Source: Oscillospiraceae bacterium (GTDB taxonomy: Bacteria; Bacillota; Clostridia; Oscillospirales; Acutalibacteraceae). Taken from it: 32,807 bases of DNA. This document shows positions 22,605 through 32,293 of this stretch, one piece after another. A program made the position numbers and the translations under genes. The stretch is from positions 1-32,807 of the forward strand of contig SVQF01000011.1 of NCBI GenBank assembly GCA_015065445.1, read 5' to 3'. The notes below the pieces were generated by a model. The model was not told the origin of the DNA, did not search any database, and worked only from the letters and a program-made list of their open reading frames with translations. Position 1 is the stretch's first letter. Each line of letters starts with the position of its first letter.

Positions 22605-23894
22605 TTAAACTGAAAACTTGTTTGTAGTTTTAACGGCGGTGTAGTCCGTTGCATTAAGTGTAGCGGTGTTGCCACTAACAGTTACGGGAACATCATAGCT
22701 GATATAACCTCTGAATGATACATCTTTTGTGAATCCCTTAGAACTGTTAAGAGTATAGGTGAACTGACCTGTTGAGAGCATCGTTGTAATAATTCTCTTA
22801 TAAGTCTTTGTATCACCTGAATAGTTAAGAGTCATTTGCTCATCCGTTGCTGCACCGGATCTGTAGATGATACCGTAACCCTTGTTGCCGGCTGCACCCT
22901 GAGTAATTCTCATATAAGCACGAGCCTGCTTGTTATCAGAGGAGATAACTGTTCTCTCAATTGAGATAAACGGTGCAAAGTTCTTAATCTTTGCTGTGAG
23001 GATTGCATTGAGCATATCTTCATCATCGGTATCAATATCTGTAACAGTACCGTCGATTGCAGAAGCTGTAAGAGTTACAGGAGTTGCATCTGCAGTTACA
23101 TATACAGGATTCTGTGCCGTACCGCTGTTTACAATTGCAACATATTCTTCGTCTTCACAAGCGTAGAAAGAGTAATTTGCATTGTAAGATGCAATTTGAT
23201 ACTTACCGTTGCTGCGTGTAGCCCATGCGGCAAATGTACCCTTGGTTGTGTCAAACGATACGTTAACAAGCGTATCGTATTCAATGTCGCTTGCACCCTG
23301 AGTTGAGGCACCAACAAATGTAAAGTCAAATGTAGGTTTAGCACTGTACTTAGGAACAAGCTTGTAGCGGTTTTCGGATACCTGTGTAGTCTGCCAGTGG
23401 TCGAAAGAATAAAGCGGTACGCTCTTAGCGTTTACCTCTTTGCCTTCGGTAAACGTAATAGTCTGAGTAGCGATGTCGCCAATGAATACATCCGTACTGT
23501 ATACAACATCTACAAGACTACCGTAAACATCACAAATATCGTAACGGCGTACGTCTTCGCTTGACGGGCTGCTTGTTGATTCGAGTTCAGCAACAACATA
23601 AACGTTACCGCTGACAATTGTTGTGTAAACGCTGCCTATTCTGCCAGAAGCCTTTGACGAACTTTCGGTTTCTGTATCGGTATCATTTCTGTTTTCAGAA
23701 CTCCAAGCAGCAACTTTGTTACCGACAAGTGCACTTGACGGAACTTCAAGGTCAACGCTTTCACCGTAATAATGAGTGGTTTCTGCAGAATGTTTAGTTG
23801 TGCCGTCGTTGTCCTGAACTGAGAAGTTTACTTTATATGTTTTAATATATGTTGCTTTGTTGGCTGACTGGTTAATCTGGTTACCAACAGTCAT
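22605..23894 (-). CDS. C-terminal part of a frameshifted secreted protein
   Basis: First ATG is at 23894, but the same frame is open and clearly coding upstream to at least 24170 (formally to 24281). It reads GALDSVDTASAYNNYELAK and a helical Ala/Val-rich segment, then VYKVLTSEEATTYNKYTGRG, before the ATG. So this is the continuation of the gene starting at 24723 rather than a separate gene, although AGGA by chance precedes the ATG. The 429 listed residues are Ser/Thr-rich, beta-strand-rich modules (for example DVYGSLVDVVYS, VPLYSFDHWQ, ARAYMRITQGAAGNKGYG), typical of repetitive secreted proteins. No sorting signal, dockerin or membrane anchor at the C-terminus. No catalytic family recognised. 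Confidence 0.7.
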   Translation of the reverse strand: MTVGNQINQSANKATYIKTYKVNFSVQDNDGTTKHSAETTHYYGESVDLEVPSSALVGNKVAAWSSENRNDTDTETESSSKASGRIGSVYTTIVSGNVYVVAELESTSSPSSEDVRRYDICDVYGSLVDVVYSTDVFIGDIATQTITFTEGKEVNAKSVPLYSFDHWQTTQVSENRYKLVPKYSAKPTFDFTFVGASTQGASDIEYDTLVNVSFDTTKGTFAAWATRSNGKYQIASYNANYSFYACEDEEYVAIVNSGTAQNPVYVTADATPVTLTASAIDGTVTDIDTDDEDMLNAILTAKIKNFAPFISIERTVISSDNKQARAYMRITQGAAGNKGYGIIYRSGAATDEQMTLNYSGDTKTYKRIITTMLSTGQFTYTLNSSKGFTKDVSFRGYISYDVPVTVSGNTATLNATDYTAVKTTNKFSV

Positions 23895-24156
23895 AACATT
23901 TCCTGTATAAGTATCAGTTTCGCCAAGGCCCGAAGCCTTAATCGAATCGCCGGCAGCAAATCCTCTGCCCGTATACTTGTTATAAGTAGTTGCCTCTTCA
24001 CTCGTGAGAACTTTGTAAACATTGCCGTCTGCTGTTGTTTCAACAGAATTTACAGCGTCAATTGCAGCTTGAGTATATTTTCTTGAGTCAAGCGAGCCGT
24101 TTACAACCTTTTTGGCAAGCTCGTAGTTATTGTATGCTGATGCAGTATCAACCGAG

Positions 24157-24723
24157 TCAAGAGCACCGTAAGTAACCAGCCTGTGTAAACCATTGATTCT
24201 CCCACATACGTGTTTCTGTATTATAGTTATCGGTTTTAAACTTGATAAAACAGAATGCGTCTTTGTTATTTCTGATTGATGTTAAATCACAATCGTTAAA
24301 AAACGAAAACTCAACATCAACTTTAAAAGCATTAAGTCCTGTAACAGGAGTAGCTTTTGTTGACGAAACGTCAACACCGTTTTCTACATTCTTAGAATAA
24401 CGCAAAAAACCGTTACGGATTTTTACGCCGTAATCAGCATCAGTTTGAAATGTAGTCCAGTTATCTGCTTTATATTCACAACCTGACCACTCTGAATAGT
24501 TAGTTGTATTTCCGCCTATTCCGGTAAAACCGGTACCGTTTTGAAAACGATAATCACCGCTACCTGTAACGTCGCTCCAGGTAACGCCAGTGAAGTCGGT
24601 TGATGAAATGAGCGTCCAGTCAGTCTTAGCACTTGCCGTAATAGCAAATGTAGGCAGCATTGTAACCACCATAAGAACTGAGAGAAAAGCAGATAACGCT
24701 CTTCTACCAAATTTTGTTTTCAT
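24157..24723 (-). CDS. N-terminal part of a frameshifted secreted protein
   Basis: 188 residues. ATG 24723 with AAAGGAG seven bases upstream. Signal peptide 1-32 (MKTKFGRR, hydrophobic core, cleavage near ASA). The mature part is aromatic- and Asn-rich (SDYGVKIRNGFLRYSKN-like strands), suggesting a beta-sandwich lectin or concanavalin-like module; not assigned. It reads in frame to about QAGY and then runs into TGA at 24159-24157 after a few residues (LRCS), while the +1 frame continues the protein for over 500 more residues. Deleting one T of TACTTACGG (near 24170) would restore one reading frame of about 700 residues. Confidence 0.75.
   Translation of the reverse strand: MKTKFGRRALSAFLSVLMVVTMLPTFAITASAKTDWTLISSTDFTGVTWSDVTGSGDYRFQNGTGFTGIGGNTTNYSEWSGCEYKADNWTTFQTDADYGVKIRNGFLRYSKNVENGVDVSSTKATPVTGLNAFKVDVEFSFFNDCDLTSIRNNKDAFCFIKFKTDNYNTETRMWENQWFTQAGYLRCS
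24160..24281 (-). pseudogene. Frameshift zone joining the two halves of the secreted-protein gene
   Basis: The N-terminal frame stops at 24157; the C-terminal frame is closed by TAA at 24284-24282. The frame change must therefore lie in this interval, most likely near 24160-24180 because residues up to WFTQAGY look native in the first frame and those from YGALDS in the second. No long homopolymer, retron-like or classical slippery heptamer is present. A real mutation, an assembly error or recoding are all possible. Confidence 0.65.
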
Positions 24724-24887
24724 AAAATAGTCTCCTTTACGTTGACATAATAAAATGATATGTACTGCTTGATTTACTGACTACATCTTTTACAGCAAAA
24801 TCAATATATTGTGCCACTTCATTTTGAAATACAATATCTGCCTTATTCGAAAAAAGGCAGAATTATTGCATTAAATATAATAATGAT

Positions 24888-24916
24888 ATTATAAATAAAT
24901 CAATTGCCGAAGTCAA
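24888..24916 (-). promoter_or_regulatory. Promoter of the secreted-protein gene
   Basis: TTGACT (24916-24911), 17 bases and TATAAT (24893-24888) on the minus strand. Predicted start near 24881, about 158 bases upstream of the ATG at 24723. Confidence 0.83.
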
Positions 24917-24980
24917 GCATTTTGTGAACATTTTGTTAATTATAATTTTATTGGACAATTTTGCAAATAACAGTCCACCA

Positions 24981-25009
24981 AAACAAATAGAGAGGCTATA
25001 CGCCTCTCT
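24981..25009 (-). terminator. Terminator after the BspA-like dockerin gene
   Basis: Eight-bp perfect stem (25002-25009 with 24989-24996), 5-base loop, followed on the minus strand by ATTTGTTTT. It lies 28 bases after the stop codon. Confidence 0.8.
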
Positions 25010-25037
25010 GAATAATACTATTGATAAATTAACTTAA

Positions 25038-26165
25038 TTAAATAAAATTTGCAAATAGTGATTTATATTTTGAATTGTCAGATTTCATATATGCAAGGTC
25101 TCTGCCGTTGACATAACCATCCTTATTAACATCGCACATATTAAGAACAATGTCACCTTCTGCGTCTGGTGAAAACTCATAATTAAAGGTCATCTGCCCT
25201 GCCGTGATAACAGCAGAATTGTTTTCCTCTGTGACGGTTCGTGTATAACTTCCGTCGGTTTGTACACCGTCCATAGCAGCTTCGGTAATAACAATACTGC
25301 TTGCCGCTCCGCTTGGGTCGTTCATTGCGTATATAGTGCCGCTGATTGTGTACTCAACCGGGGCAATATACACTGTAAACGCCCCTTTCAGCGACGAGTT
25401 CATAATCCTTGCACCAAAATAATAAGTCTTACCTTTTTCAAGAGTTACAGAATTAATTCTAAAATTGGTGTTGCTGCCAACATCATCGTTATATGCAATC
25501 TGCTTGTAGCTGCTATCGTAAATATAACCTCTCGTGTCGTGCGTTCCCGTTGAATAAAAAGTGAATGTTCCGTCATACTTAGGAGTGTAGGGATAATAAG
25601 CCATCATTCCGCCGGTTTGAGTGATACTTACATTGTACTGACCGCAAGTTATTTCTTCTGTTTCGAATTTTATTTTGTTATCGGAATTGCGGTTGTTTTT
25701 GATAATATAATGAATAGCATATGAACCTGCAGGTGCTTTAAGAGTGAAGTCTTTAAGTGTAACGCCGCTATATGCGAATGAGTAGTCAGCGATTGAGGTC
25801 ACATATTTTGAAAGCGAGAGTTCATTGAGAGATTCGCAAGAAGCAAATGAATACTCACCGACAGACGTTACGCTGTCTGCAAGGTTAACATAAGAAAGCT
25901 TATCCGCACCCGACAGGGCGTAGTTACCCACAGAAGTAACGCCGTCTTCAACAACAAGGTTTTCAATCTCGTTAACGTACTGATTCCACGGAGCGGAATA
26001 TGCGTTTTCGTAGTTTTCCATCGCACCGCTTCCGCTTATATATAAAGTTTTAGAGTTGCTGTCATACCTCCACGTGACGTCATCTGCGTAAGCAATTACA
26101 GAAAACATCATTGCAATAATTAAAAATACAGAAATTACTGCAAGCGGTACGATTCTCTTTTTCAT
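25038..26165 (-). CDS. BspA-like LRR secreted protein with a single dockerin-like repeat
   Basis: 375 residues from ATG 26165 (GGTGAT upstream; signal peptide 1-27, cleavage near AYA). Modules: BspA-type entry WRYDSNSKTLYISGSGAM, LRR_5 repeats about 75-135 (GVTSVGNYALSG, SVTSVGEYSFASC, YVTSIADYSFAYSG), a PPC-like beta domain about 185-267 (YDGTFTFYSTGTHDTRG, TYYFGARIM), a linker domain 270-340, then CDVNKDGYVNGRDLAYMKS (344-362), one EF-hand/dockerin repeat with D/N/D/Y/D ligands. A normal type I dockerin has two repeats; only one is present and the chain ends 13 residues later. Probably surface-associated adhesion or complex component. Followed by a terminator. Confidence 0.85.
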   Translation of the reverse strand: MKKRIVPLAVISVFLIIAMMFSVIAYADDVTWRYDSNSKTLYISGSGAMENYENAYSAPWNQYVNEIENLVVEDGVTSVGNYALSGADKLSYVNLADSVTSVGEYSFASCESLNELSLSKYVTSIADYSFAYSGVTLKDFTLKAPAGSYAIHYIIKNNRNSDNKIKFETEEITCGQYNVSITQTGGMMAYYPYTPKYDGTFTFYSTGTHDTRGYIYDSSYKQIAYNDDVGSNTNFRINSVTLEKGKTYYFGARIMNSSLKGAFTVYIAPVEYTISGTIYAMNDPSGAASSIVITEAAMDGVQTDGSYTRTVTEENNSAVITAGQMTFNYEFSPDAEGDIVLNMCDVNKDGYVNGRDLAYMKSDNSKYKSLFANFI

Positions 26166-26217
26166 AAAAATCACCAATATAATTATATCACACGAATCGT
26201 AATTTTGCAACACATTA

Positions 26218-26252
26218 AAAAACGGCGTAGCTTACATAATTACGCCGTTTTT
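26218..26252 (-). terminator. Terminator of uxaA with the stop codon in its loop
   Basis: Twelve-bp perfect arms (26241-26252 and 26218-26229) with an 11-base loop; the uxaA stop TAA (26234-26232) lies in the loop, and the A/T base pairs give the T-run on the minus strand. The last codons of uxaA are therefore part of the hairpin. Confidence 0.85.
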
Positions 26253-27701
26253 AAATATTGATATTTCTTTGTAGCCGTTTACTTCATTTTTAGTCTTTTC
26301 GCCATTGGCAGTAGTTATAATAAGATTAAGCAGTTCTTTGGAAGATTTTGCTAAATCTCCGCTTTCAAGAAGAACACCTGCATTGAAATCTACCCAGTTT
26401 GGCTTTTTGCGGTACAAATCTGAATTAGAACTGATTTTAATTGTAGGAACAGGAGCTCCGAGAGGTGTTCCCCTGCCGGTTGTGAAAAGTATAATATGAG
26501 CACCTGCGGCAGTTAGATTGGTAACAGAAACAATGTCGTTACCGGGACCGTAGAGCAGGTTGAGTCCTCTTTTTTTGCAAGGCTCAGCATACGACAAAAC
26601 ATCTGTAACAACTGCGGTTCCGCCCTTCTGAACGCAGCCAAGTGATTTTTCTTCAAGCGTAGTAATTCCGCCTTCATGATTACCCGGAGACGGGTTTTCA
26701 TAGCATACAACACCGTTTGATGAAAAGTAATCTTTAAATCCGTTAATCATATTTACAGTTTTGACGAATACTTCCCTATTCTTCGCACGTGTCATAAGTA
26801 TTTGCTCGGCACCGAACATCTCGGGAACTTCGGTGAGTATTGCACTCGCTCCGGCATTAACGAGCAAATCATTTACTTTGCCGCACAGCGGATTAGCTGT
26901 AATGCCGCTGAAAGCATCTGAGCCACCGCACTTATAGCCAACAACAAGATTATCAATTCCGACTTCTTCCCTTTTGTCGTGCTTTATGGTGCTGTATATT
27001 TCTTCTACAAGCTTAACGCCATCTGCAATTTCATCGTCGGCTTCCTGAAGGCATAAAAACTTAACTCGGTTTTTATCCACACTGCCGAGAGCAGATTTAA
27101 AAACATTCAGATTGTTATTTTCGCAACCAAGCGACACAACCAGAACACCGCCTGCATTCGGATGCTTGACAATTCCTGAAAGAACTTTTTGCGTGTTAGT
27201 CATATCTTCTTCAAGCTGTGAGCAGCCGAATGGGTGTGTATATGCAAACACTCCGTCACAATGTTCAAGACCGAGTTTTTTACTCTTTAAAGCAATCTGT
27301 TCACAAGCCTTGTTTGCACAGCCCACTGTAGGAATAATCCAGATTTCGTTACGAATACCGATTTTACCGTCTGCACGCTTATATGCGTTAATCTTTGTAT
27401 CAGATTTTTGAGGTTCGTACTCACAATCACCGCCAAAGTTGTATTCAAAAGAATCAGTAAGATTAGTTTTAAGATTGTGTTCGTGGATGTAACTGCCTTT
27501 TAGAGTATCACAGACAATATGCCCTATTGGATAGCCGTACTTGACTATGTTTTCGCCTTCTTTTAAGTCGCAAAGGAGAATTTTGTGAGCCTTCGGTATA
27601 TCCTCAAGTGCGGTTATGCCAAACACATTATCGCCTTTTTTTATATCACAAAGAGCAACGGCAACATTATCTGCTGCGTTAAGTTTAATTGCTTTATTCA
27701 T
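26232..27701 (-). CDS. uxaA: Altronate dehydratase (UxaA)
   Basis: 489 residues from ATG 27701; GAGAGG lies six bases upstream and the longer in-frame alternative overlaps uxaB and is not homologous. N-terminal SAF domain (about 1-90) and the C-terminal UxaA domain: RADGKIGIRNEIWIIPTVGC, GCSQLEEDMTNTQKVL, GYKCGGSDAFSGITANP, TGRGTPLGAPVPTIKISSN. It dehydrates D-altronate to 2-keto-3-deoxygluconate in galacturonate catabolism (an Fe-dependent family). Overlaps uxaB by eight bases. Galactarate or arabinonate dehydratases are related; the uxaB neighbour decides. Confidence 0.93.
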   Translation of the reverse strand: MNKAIKLNAADNVAVALCDIKKGDNVFGITALEDIPKAHKILLCDLKEGENIVKYGYPIGHIVCDTLKGSYIHEHNLKTNLTDSFEYNFGGDCEYEPQKSDTKINAYKRADGKIGIRNEIWIIPTVGCANKACEQIALKSKKLGLEHCDGVFAYTHPFGCSQLEEDMTNTQKVLSGIVKHPNAGGVLVVSLGCENNNLNVFKSALGSVDKNRVKFLCLQEADDEIADGVKLVEEIYSTIKHDKREEVGIDNLVVGYKCGGSDAFSGITANPLCGKVNDLLVNAGASAILTEVPEMFGAEQILMTRAKNREVFVKTVNMINGFKDYFSSNGVVCYENPSPGNHEGGITTLEEKSLGCVQKGGTAVVTDVLSYAEPCKKRGLNLLYGPGNDIVSVTNLTAAGAHIILFTTGRGTPLGAPVPTIKISSNSDLYRKKPNWVDFNAGVLLESGDLAKSSKELLNLIITTANGEKTKNEVNGYKEISIFKNGVIM

Positions 27702-29001
27702 AAACAGCCTCTCTAACGGCAGAAAGTATACCTTTATCTGTAATCCTGTTATAATGCTCAAGGACTTTATTATATATTATTTGACTATCTATATTATAGT
27801 ATTTTATTACATTATTAACTATTACTTCATTACTTTGACCTTTGAGCGATGTAAAGAAGTCAATGACTTCAGAGCTGTCGTTTGCAACTCCGCTGTTAAG
27901 GTAAAATTCAATTAATGCAGCAAGTCCGAAGCAAAGAATATTTGGTGCTTCACAATTAATTTTTGTGTAATCAAGAATTGTATCGAGGCAACGAGCCTTA
28001 AATTTGGAAACAGAATTAAGTGCTATGTCAAGAAGTCTGTGGTCAATAAAAGGATTGTTAAACCTGTCAAGAACGCTGGCGGCATAGGAATCGAGTTCTG
28101 TTTTATCAAGTGGAAGAGTTGATTTTACTTCTTCAAGTCCTTTAGTGATATAGGCACAGAACAGTTCGTCCTGCATCATATCACGCACAATAGAAAAACC
28201 GCAAAGATGTGCTGCGAGTACTGACATTGTATGAGCACCGTTAAGTATGCGTACTTTGCGTGTTCTGTATGGCGTAACATCCTTAGCAAACTCAATGCCT
28301 TCAAGCGAAGACAATGGGAATATTTGCTTGCATAAATCGTCTGCCTCAATAATCCAGCTTGCATACGGCTCGCAGTTAACAGAACATTTATCGCTGTCTG
28401 CATCATTGTGACCGCTTACAATGCGGTCAACAAGATTATTACAGAATGAACAGGAGTCAACATAACGCACAAAATCTTCTTCAAGACTCCAGAGCTGAGC
28501 ATATTTTAAAATGCACTTTTTAAGCTCATTTGCGTTATTTTCAATAAGTTCAACAGGTAAAAACAAAATTGGCTTGTTGTTAATTCTGTATCTGCCGTAC
28601 ATAAGAGCAGTAATTTTTGCAGGAAAAGAAACGTCAGGCGAATTGCAGATTTTGTCGTTTTCATCAAAAACTATTCCAGCCTCGGTTGTGTTAGATATAA
28701 CAATGTCAGTTGCATTAAACTCATTTTTAAGAAGTTCATACTGTCCGACAGTATCAATGCACCTTTTAACGCATTTTATATTAACAGTTTCGTCAATAAC
28801 TTCGCCGTGCAGTCTTCCTCGCTTATAAACGTTATACTCACAATTCTGTTCGTTAAGTAAATTAATTATGCGAGTATTCTTGCGAGGCTGACAGATAGTT
28901 ACCTCTGAGTTTATAATGTCTTTTTCATTAGCTTTATTAATGTAATCTTCTGCAAAAGCTCTTAAAAAATTACCTTCGCCAAACTGTAAAATCTTAATCA
29001 T
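27694..29001 (-). CDS. uxaB: Tagaturonate reductase (altronate oxidoreductase, UxaB)
   Basis: 435 residues, mannitol-dehydrogenase family. N-terminal NAD-binding LQFGEGNFLRAF (5-16), SNTTEAGI (103-110) and the C-terminal catalytic RKVRILNGAHTMSVLAAH (248-265, with the family Lys and His). It interconverts tagaturonate and altronate with NAD(H). The step before uxaA in galacturonate breakdown. Ribosome site is weak (GGAT). It lies 41 bases after ftsH, with a hairpin in between and no clear own promoter. Confidence 0.92.
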   Translation of the reverse strand: MIKILQFGEGNFLRAFAEDYINKANEKDIINSEVTICQPRKNTRIINLLNEQNCEYNVYKRGRLHGEVIDETVNIKCVKRCIDTVGQYELLKNEFNATDIVISNTTEAGIVFDENDKICNSPDVSFPAKITALMYGRYRINNKPILFLPVELIENNANELKKCILKYAQLWSLEEDFVRYVDSCSFCNNLVDRIVSGHNDADSDKCSVNCEPYASWIIEADDLCKQIFPLSSLEGIEFAKDVTPYRTRKVRILNGAHTMSVLAAHLCGFSIVRDMMQDELFCAYITKGLEEVKSTLPLDKTELDSYAASVLDRFNNPFIDHRLLDIALNSVSKFKARCLDTILDYTKINCEAPNILCFGLAALIEFYLNSGVANDSSEVIDFFTSLKGQSNEVIVNNVIKYYNIDSQIIYNKVLEHYNRITDKGILSAVREAVYE

Positions 29002-29014
29002 AGTAAATCCAAAC

Positions 29015-29034
29015 GGACTGCCAAACGGCAGTCC
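29015..29034 (-). terminator. Hairpin between ftsH and uxaB (weak or partial terminator)
   Basis: Eight-bp perfect GC-rich arms (29027-29034 and 29015-29022), 4-base loop, directly after the ftsH stop; the following minus-strand sequence is only GTTTGGATTT. Partial termination between ftsH and uxaB is the most I would infer. Confidence 0.55.
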
Positions 29035-29042
29035 TTAACTAA

Positions 29043-31007
29043 TTAATCATTGTTTTCTTCCGGTTCTTCAACAACAGACGTGTCATCAGATTCTGATATT
29101 TCAACTGTATCATCAACGTCAGGCAAAACCTCTTCTTTTTCAGGAAGGAAGCCGTTTTCCATAAGAGAAATAAATTGTTCGCCCGTAATTTTTTCTTTAT
29201 CAATAAGAATTTTTGCAACCAGTTCGAGTTTATCAAAATGCTCTTTAAGGATTTCTTCGGTCTTGCTGTAAGCCTCACGCATAATGCGTTCTATTTCGGC
29301 ATCAATTTTTGAGGAGGTTTCCTCGCTGTAATTATTGACTCTGCCGTAATCTCTTCCGAGGAATACTTCGCCGCTCTGATTGTCGTAAACTACGGGTCCG
29401 ATTGACTCGCTCATACCGTATTTAGCAACCATATCACGAACAATCTCAGTTGCACGCTGGAGGTCATTGGAAGCACCTGTTGAAATGTCGCCGAGAGCTA
29501 TCGCCTCTGCAACACGTCCGCCGAACAAAGATACAAGATTGTCAAGCATCATTTTCTTTGAACCGTAGCTACGCTCCTCTTCGGGAGTGTACCAGGTATA
29601 TCCGCCCGCACCGAGACCTCGTGGTATTATAGAAATCTCTTTAACCTTGTCGTGTTCGCCGACATAGTAGGATGAAACAGCGTGTCCTGCCTCGTGGAAC
29701 GCAGTGAGTTTCTTTGTCTTTTCAGTATATTTGTGCGACTTCTTTTCAGTACCCATTTCTACACGGGAGGTTGCGTCGGCAATCTCTTCCATAGTGATTG
29801 CAAACTTACCTCTGCGAACTGCAAGCAGAGCCGCCTCGTTCATAAGGTTTTCAAGGTCAGCACCGGCAAAACCGATTGTGTCTTTTGCAATTTCCTCAAG
29901 GTCAACATCGGGAGCAAGCGGCTTATCCTTGGAATGAACTTTAAGAATATCTTCTCTGCCCTTTGCGTCGGGTCTGTTAACCGTTATCTGTCGGTCAAAT
30001 CTGCCGGGTCTGAGAAGTGCAGGGTCAAGCACGTCGGGTCTGTTTGTTGCAGCAATAACAATAACGCCTGAATTAGTACCAAAGCCGTCCATTTCTACAA
30101 GCAGCTGATTAAGTGTCTGCTCACGCTCGTCGTTGCCACCGCCTGTACCGGCGCCACGCTGTCTGCCAACTGCGTCAATCTCATCAATAAATATGATTGC
30201 AGGGCTTTTTTTCTTAGCCTGTGAGAAAAGGTCACGTACTCTTGACGCACCGACACCGACATACATTTCTACGAAGTCGGAACCTGAAATAGAAAGGAAC
30301 GGAGCACCTGCCTCACCGGCAACTGCTTTTGCAAGCAAAGTTTTACCCGTACCCGGAGGGCCAACAAGGAGAACGCCTTTAGGAATTCTCGCACCGAGTT
30401 TAGTATATCTTTCGGGTTCTTTGAGGTAGTCAACAAGTTCTGCGAGTTCCTCTTTTTCTTCATCGCAGCCGGCAACGTCGTCAAAGGTTTTGTCACTGTC
30501 CTCGTTACCGTTTCTCGCCTTGAGTTTGCCGAAGCCCAATGAGCGGTTAGTTTCATTAGTGATATTATCGCTCATTCGTCTGATTGACCAAATCAGAAAC
30601 AGAGTAAGACCTACTGTGATAACTGCCATTGGCAGCATACTTGTAAGCCACGACCTGTTAGACGCTTTGCGGTAATTATAAACAATCTGTTTATTCGGAT
30701 GAGCCATATTGTACTCATTAACCGACTCGCCGATATCTTCAATAAAGTAAGTAACAGACGGCACCGAATACTCCTTAGCCGCATCGTCTTTCTTGTCCTT
30801 AAAGAGTTTGTAAGTCAGATTGCCGTTTCCGAGATCAAGTTCAAACTCGCTCACCTGATTTGATTTGAAAAGGTAAACAATCTCCGAATATTTTGAGTCA
30901 TCTGCCTTCTTGCCTGAGGTAAGCAGAAATACTGCCCCGACAAGCAACACAGGTATGAGGATATAAATAATCGTGTTTTTAAAGTTTTGAGACAAATTTT
31001 TTCTCAT
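29043..31007 (-). CDS. ftsH: ATP-dependent zinc metalloprotease FtsH
   Basis: 654 residues. Membrane segments 12-30 and about 122-141 flank a small extracytoplasmic domain. AAA+ core: Walker A GPPGTGKT (216-223), Walker B IIFIDEID (271-278), SRH RPGRFDR. Zinc motif HEAGH (438-442) in the M41 protease domain; acidic C-terminus. It degrades membrane and regulatory proteins; in Bacillus it influences sporulation entry. Five bases after tilS, as in B. subtilis (where hprT lies between). Confidence 0.97.
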   Translation of the reverse strand: MRKNLSQNFKNTIIYILIPVLLVGAVFLLTSGKKADDSKYSEIVYLFKSNQVSEFELDLGNGNLTYKLFKDKKDDAAKEYSVPSVTYFIEDIGESVNEYNMAHPNKQIVYNYRKASNRSWLTSMLPMAVITVGLTLFLIWSIRRMSDNITNETNRSLGFGKLKARNGNEDSDKTFDDVAGCDEEKEELAELVDYLKEPERYTKLGARIPKGVLLVGPPGTGKTLLAKAVAGEAGAPFLSISGSDFVEMYVGVGASRVRDLFSQAKKKSPAIIFIDEIDAVGRQRGAGTGGGNDEREQTLNQLLVEMDGFGTNSGVIVIAATNRPDVLDPALLRPGRFDRQITVNRPDAKGREDILKVHSKDKPLAPDVDLEEIAKDTIGFAGADLENLMNEAALLAVRRGKFAITMEEIADATSRVEMGTEKKSHKYTEKTKKLTAFHEAGHAVSSYYVGEHDKVKEISIIPRGLGAGGYTWYTPEEERSYGSKKMMLDNLVSLFGGRVAEAIALGDISTGASNDLQRATEIVRDMVAKYGMSESIGPVVYDNQSGEVFLGRDYGRVNNYSEETSSKIDAEIERIMREAYSKTEEILKEHFDKLELVAKILIDKEKITGEQFISLMENGFLPEKEEVLPDVDDTVEISESDDTSVVEEPEENND

Positions 31008-31012
31008 TAAAA

Positions 31013-32293
31013 TTAGTCCTCCGTTTTTATTGTAAAGAGAGCAACTTGTTTAGTGGTTTTATCAACAGCCACTCTCGTGTCAACTGCATAGCCCAAAACG
31101 GCAATTACGCCGTTTTCGTCAGCTATAACAGGTATATCGCTGCGTTTTTCAGCAGGAATTTTAAGTTCATTAAATAGTTTTTTCAGAGTCTTGGTACAGT
31201 TTCTGCCAATAGGAGTAATAGCGTCTCCCTCTTTACGAAATCTTACTTTGACTTCTCCTGCAATTTTATCACTGTCACAGTAAAAGTCAAACTTTATGTC
31301 AGAATTAAAATCACTTATGCTGATAGTTTTAACTTCAATGCTGTAAACGTTTTTATCGACTGTATCCCTGTACACTCTTAAATATCCGCCGAGTGAGGAA
31401 ATATAAACATCGCCCTTAATCTGCACTTTTTTGCTTTTATACACACAATCAAGTGCATCGTTCAAGTGTTGTTCATCAGGAGAAACATCAAACTCGCTGC
31501 AGAGTTTATAAATAACCCGTTTTATTACAGATACGCTGCATTCTTTAAGTTTATCAATCGGCATACCGTTTTCGCTAACGCAGTTATTTATGCATTCATC
31601 CGCACACTTTTCGATAAACTCATTATCTTCTGCCGAACTGTTAATCAGTCTGCAGACAGCATCTTCAAAAGACGGATTAAGTTTTTTGAACTCGGGTACA
31701 ATCACGTTACGAATGTAATTACGGGTGTATATAATGTCGCTGTTTGTTTCGTCAACAACATATTTTATACCTAATTCCTCACATGCGTTGCGAATCTCCT
31801 CAGACCTGCAGTTAATAAGCGGTCTGATTATGTTGTCTCGCACAGGAGGAATACCCGCAAGACCTTTGATTGAAGTGCCACGTGCTATGCGAAACAATGC
31901 GGTTTCAATGCTGTCACTGAGATTGTGAGCAACAGCGATTTTATCAGGATTAAAAGAATTAAAGAACTCGTAACGTCTGTTGCGTGAATACTCTTCAACA
32001 CCCATACCTGCTGTTTTTGCTTCTTTCGGTGCGTTAATGCAAAGTTTTTCAAAGCGAATGCCACGGTTTTTACAAAAATCCTCAACAAACCGGCAGTCGG
32101 CTATGGAAGTTTCGCCACGAATACCGTGCTCAATATGTGCAACGATTATGTTGTACTTGTTTGCAGTAAGCAGGTAATCAAGAAGTAGCATTGAGTCTGC
32201 ACCGCCTGAAACACCAACAACGACGGTATCACCGTCGGTTAACATATTATATTTTTTTACGGTTTCATCAATTTTAGTTAAAATCTCTGACAT
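31013..32293 (-). CDS. tilS: tRNA(Ile)-lysidine synthetase
   Basis: 426 residues from ATG 32293, chosen because the extension above it overlaps dnaB and does not look native. PP-loop SGGADS (29-34) in [30 protein letters not shown], and the C-terminal TilS domain ([20 protein letters not shown]). It converts C34 of the tRNA-Ile CAU anticodon to lysidine, making it read AUA. Starts 20 bases inside the end of dnaB. Confidence 0.95.
   Translation of the reverse strand: MSEILTKIDETVKKYNMLTDGDTVVVGVSGGADSMLLLDYLLTANKYNIIVAHIEHGIRGETSIADCRFVEDFCKNRGIRFEKLCINAPKEAKTAGMGVEEYSRNRRYEFFNSFNPDKIAVAHNLSDSIETALFRIARGTSIKGLAGIPPVRDNIIRPLINCRSEEIRNACEELGIKYVVDETNSDIIYTRNYIRNVIVPEFKKLNPSFEDAVCRLINSSAEDNEFIEKCADECINNCVSENGMPIDKLKECSVSVIKRVIYKLCSEFDVSPDEQHLNDALDCVYKSKKVQIKGDVYISSLGGYLRVYRDTVDKNVYSIEVKTISISDFNSDIKFDFYCDSDKIAGEVKVRFRKEGDAITPIGRNCTKTLKKLFNELKIPAEKRSDIPVIADENGVIAVLGYAVDTRVAVDKTTKQVALFTIKTED

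Larger units (their letters stand above)
24724..25037. other. 314-base AT-rich intergenic region
   Basis: Contains, in minus-strand order, the terminator of the BspA-like gene (24981-25009), a strong promoter (24888-24916) and an unusually long, AT-rich leader of about 155 bases for the secreted-protein gene. The leader contains one small hairpin (arms 24854-24860 and 24838-24844, CTGCCTT type, no T-run after it). I see no open reading frame with a ribosome site and no known riboswitch. Confidence 0.6.

Noticed and set aside
24157-24285. Programmed ribosomal frameshift in the secreted-protein gene
   Set aside because: No slippery heptamer, rare-codon stop context or downstream pseudoknot that I can recognise; kept only as one of several possibilities.
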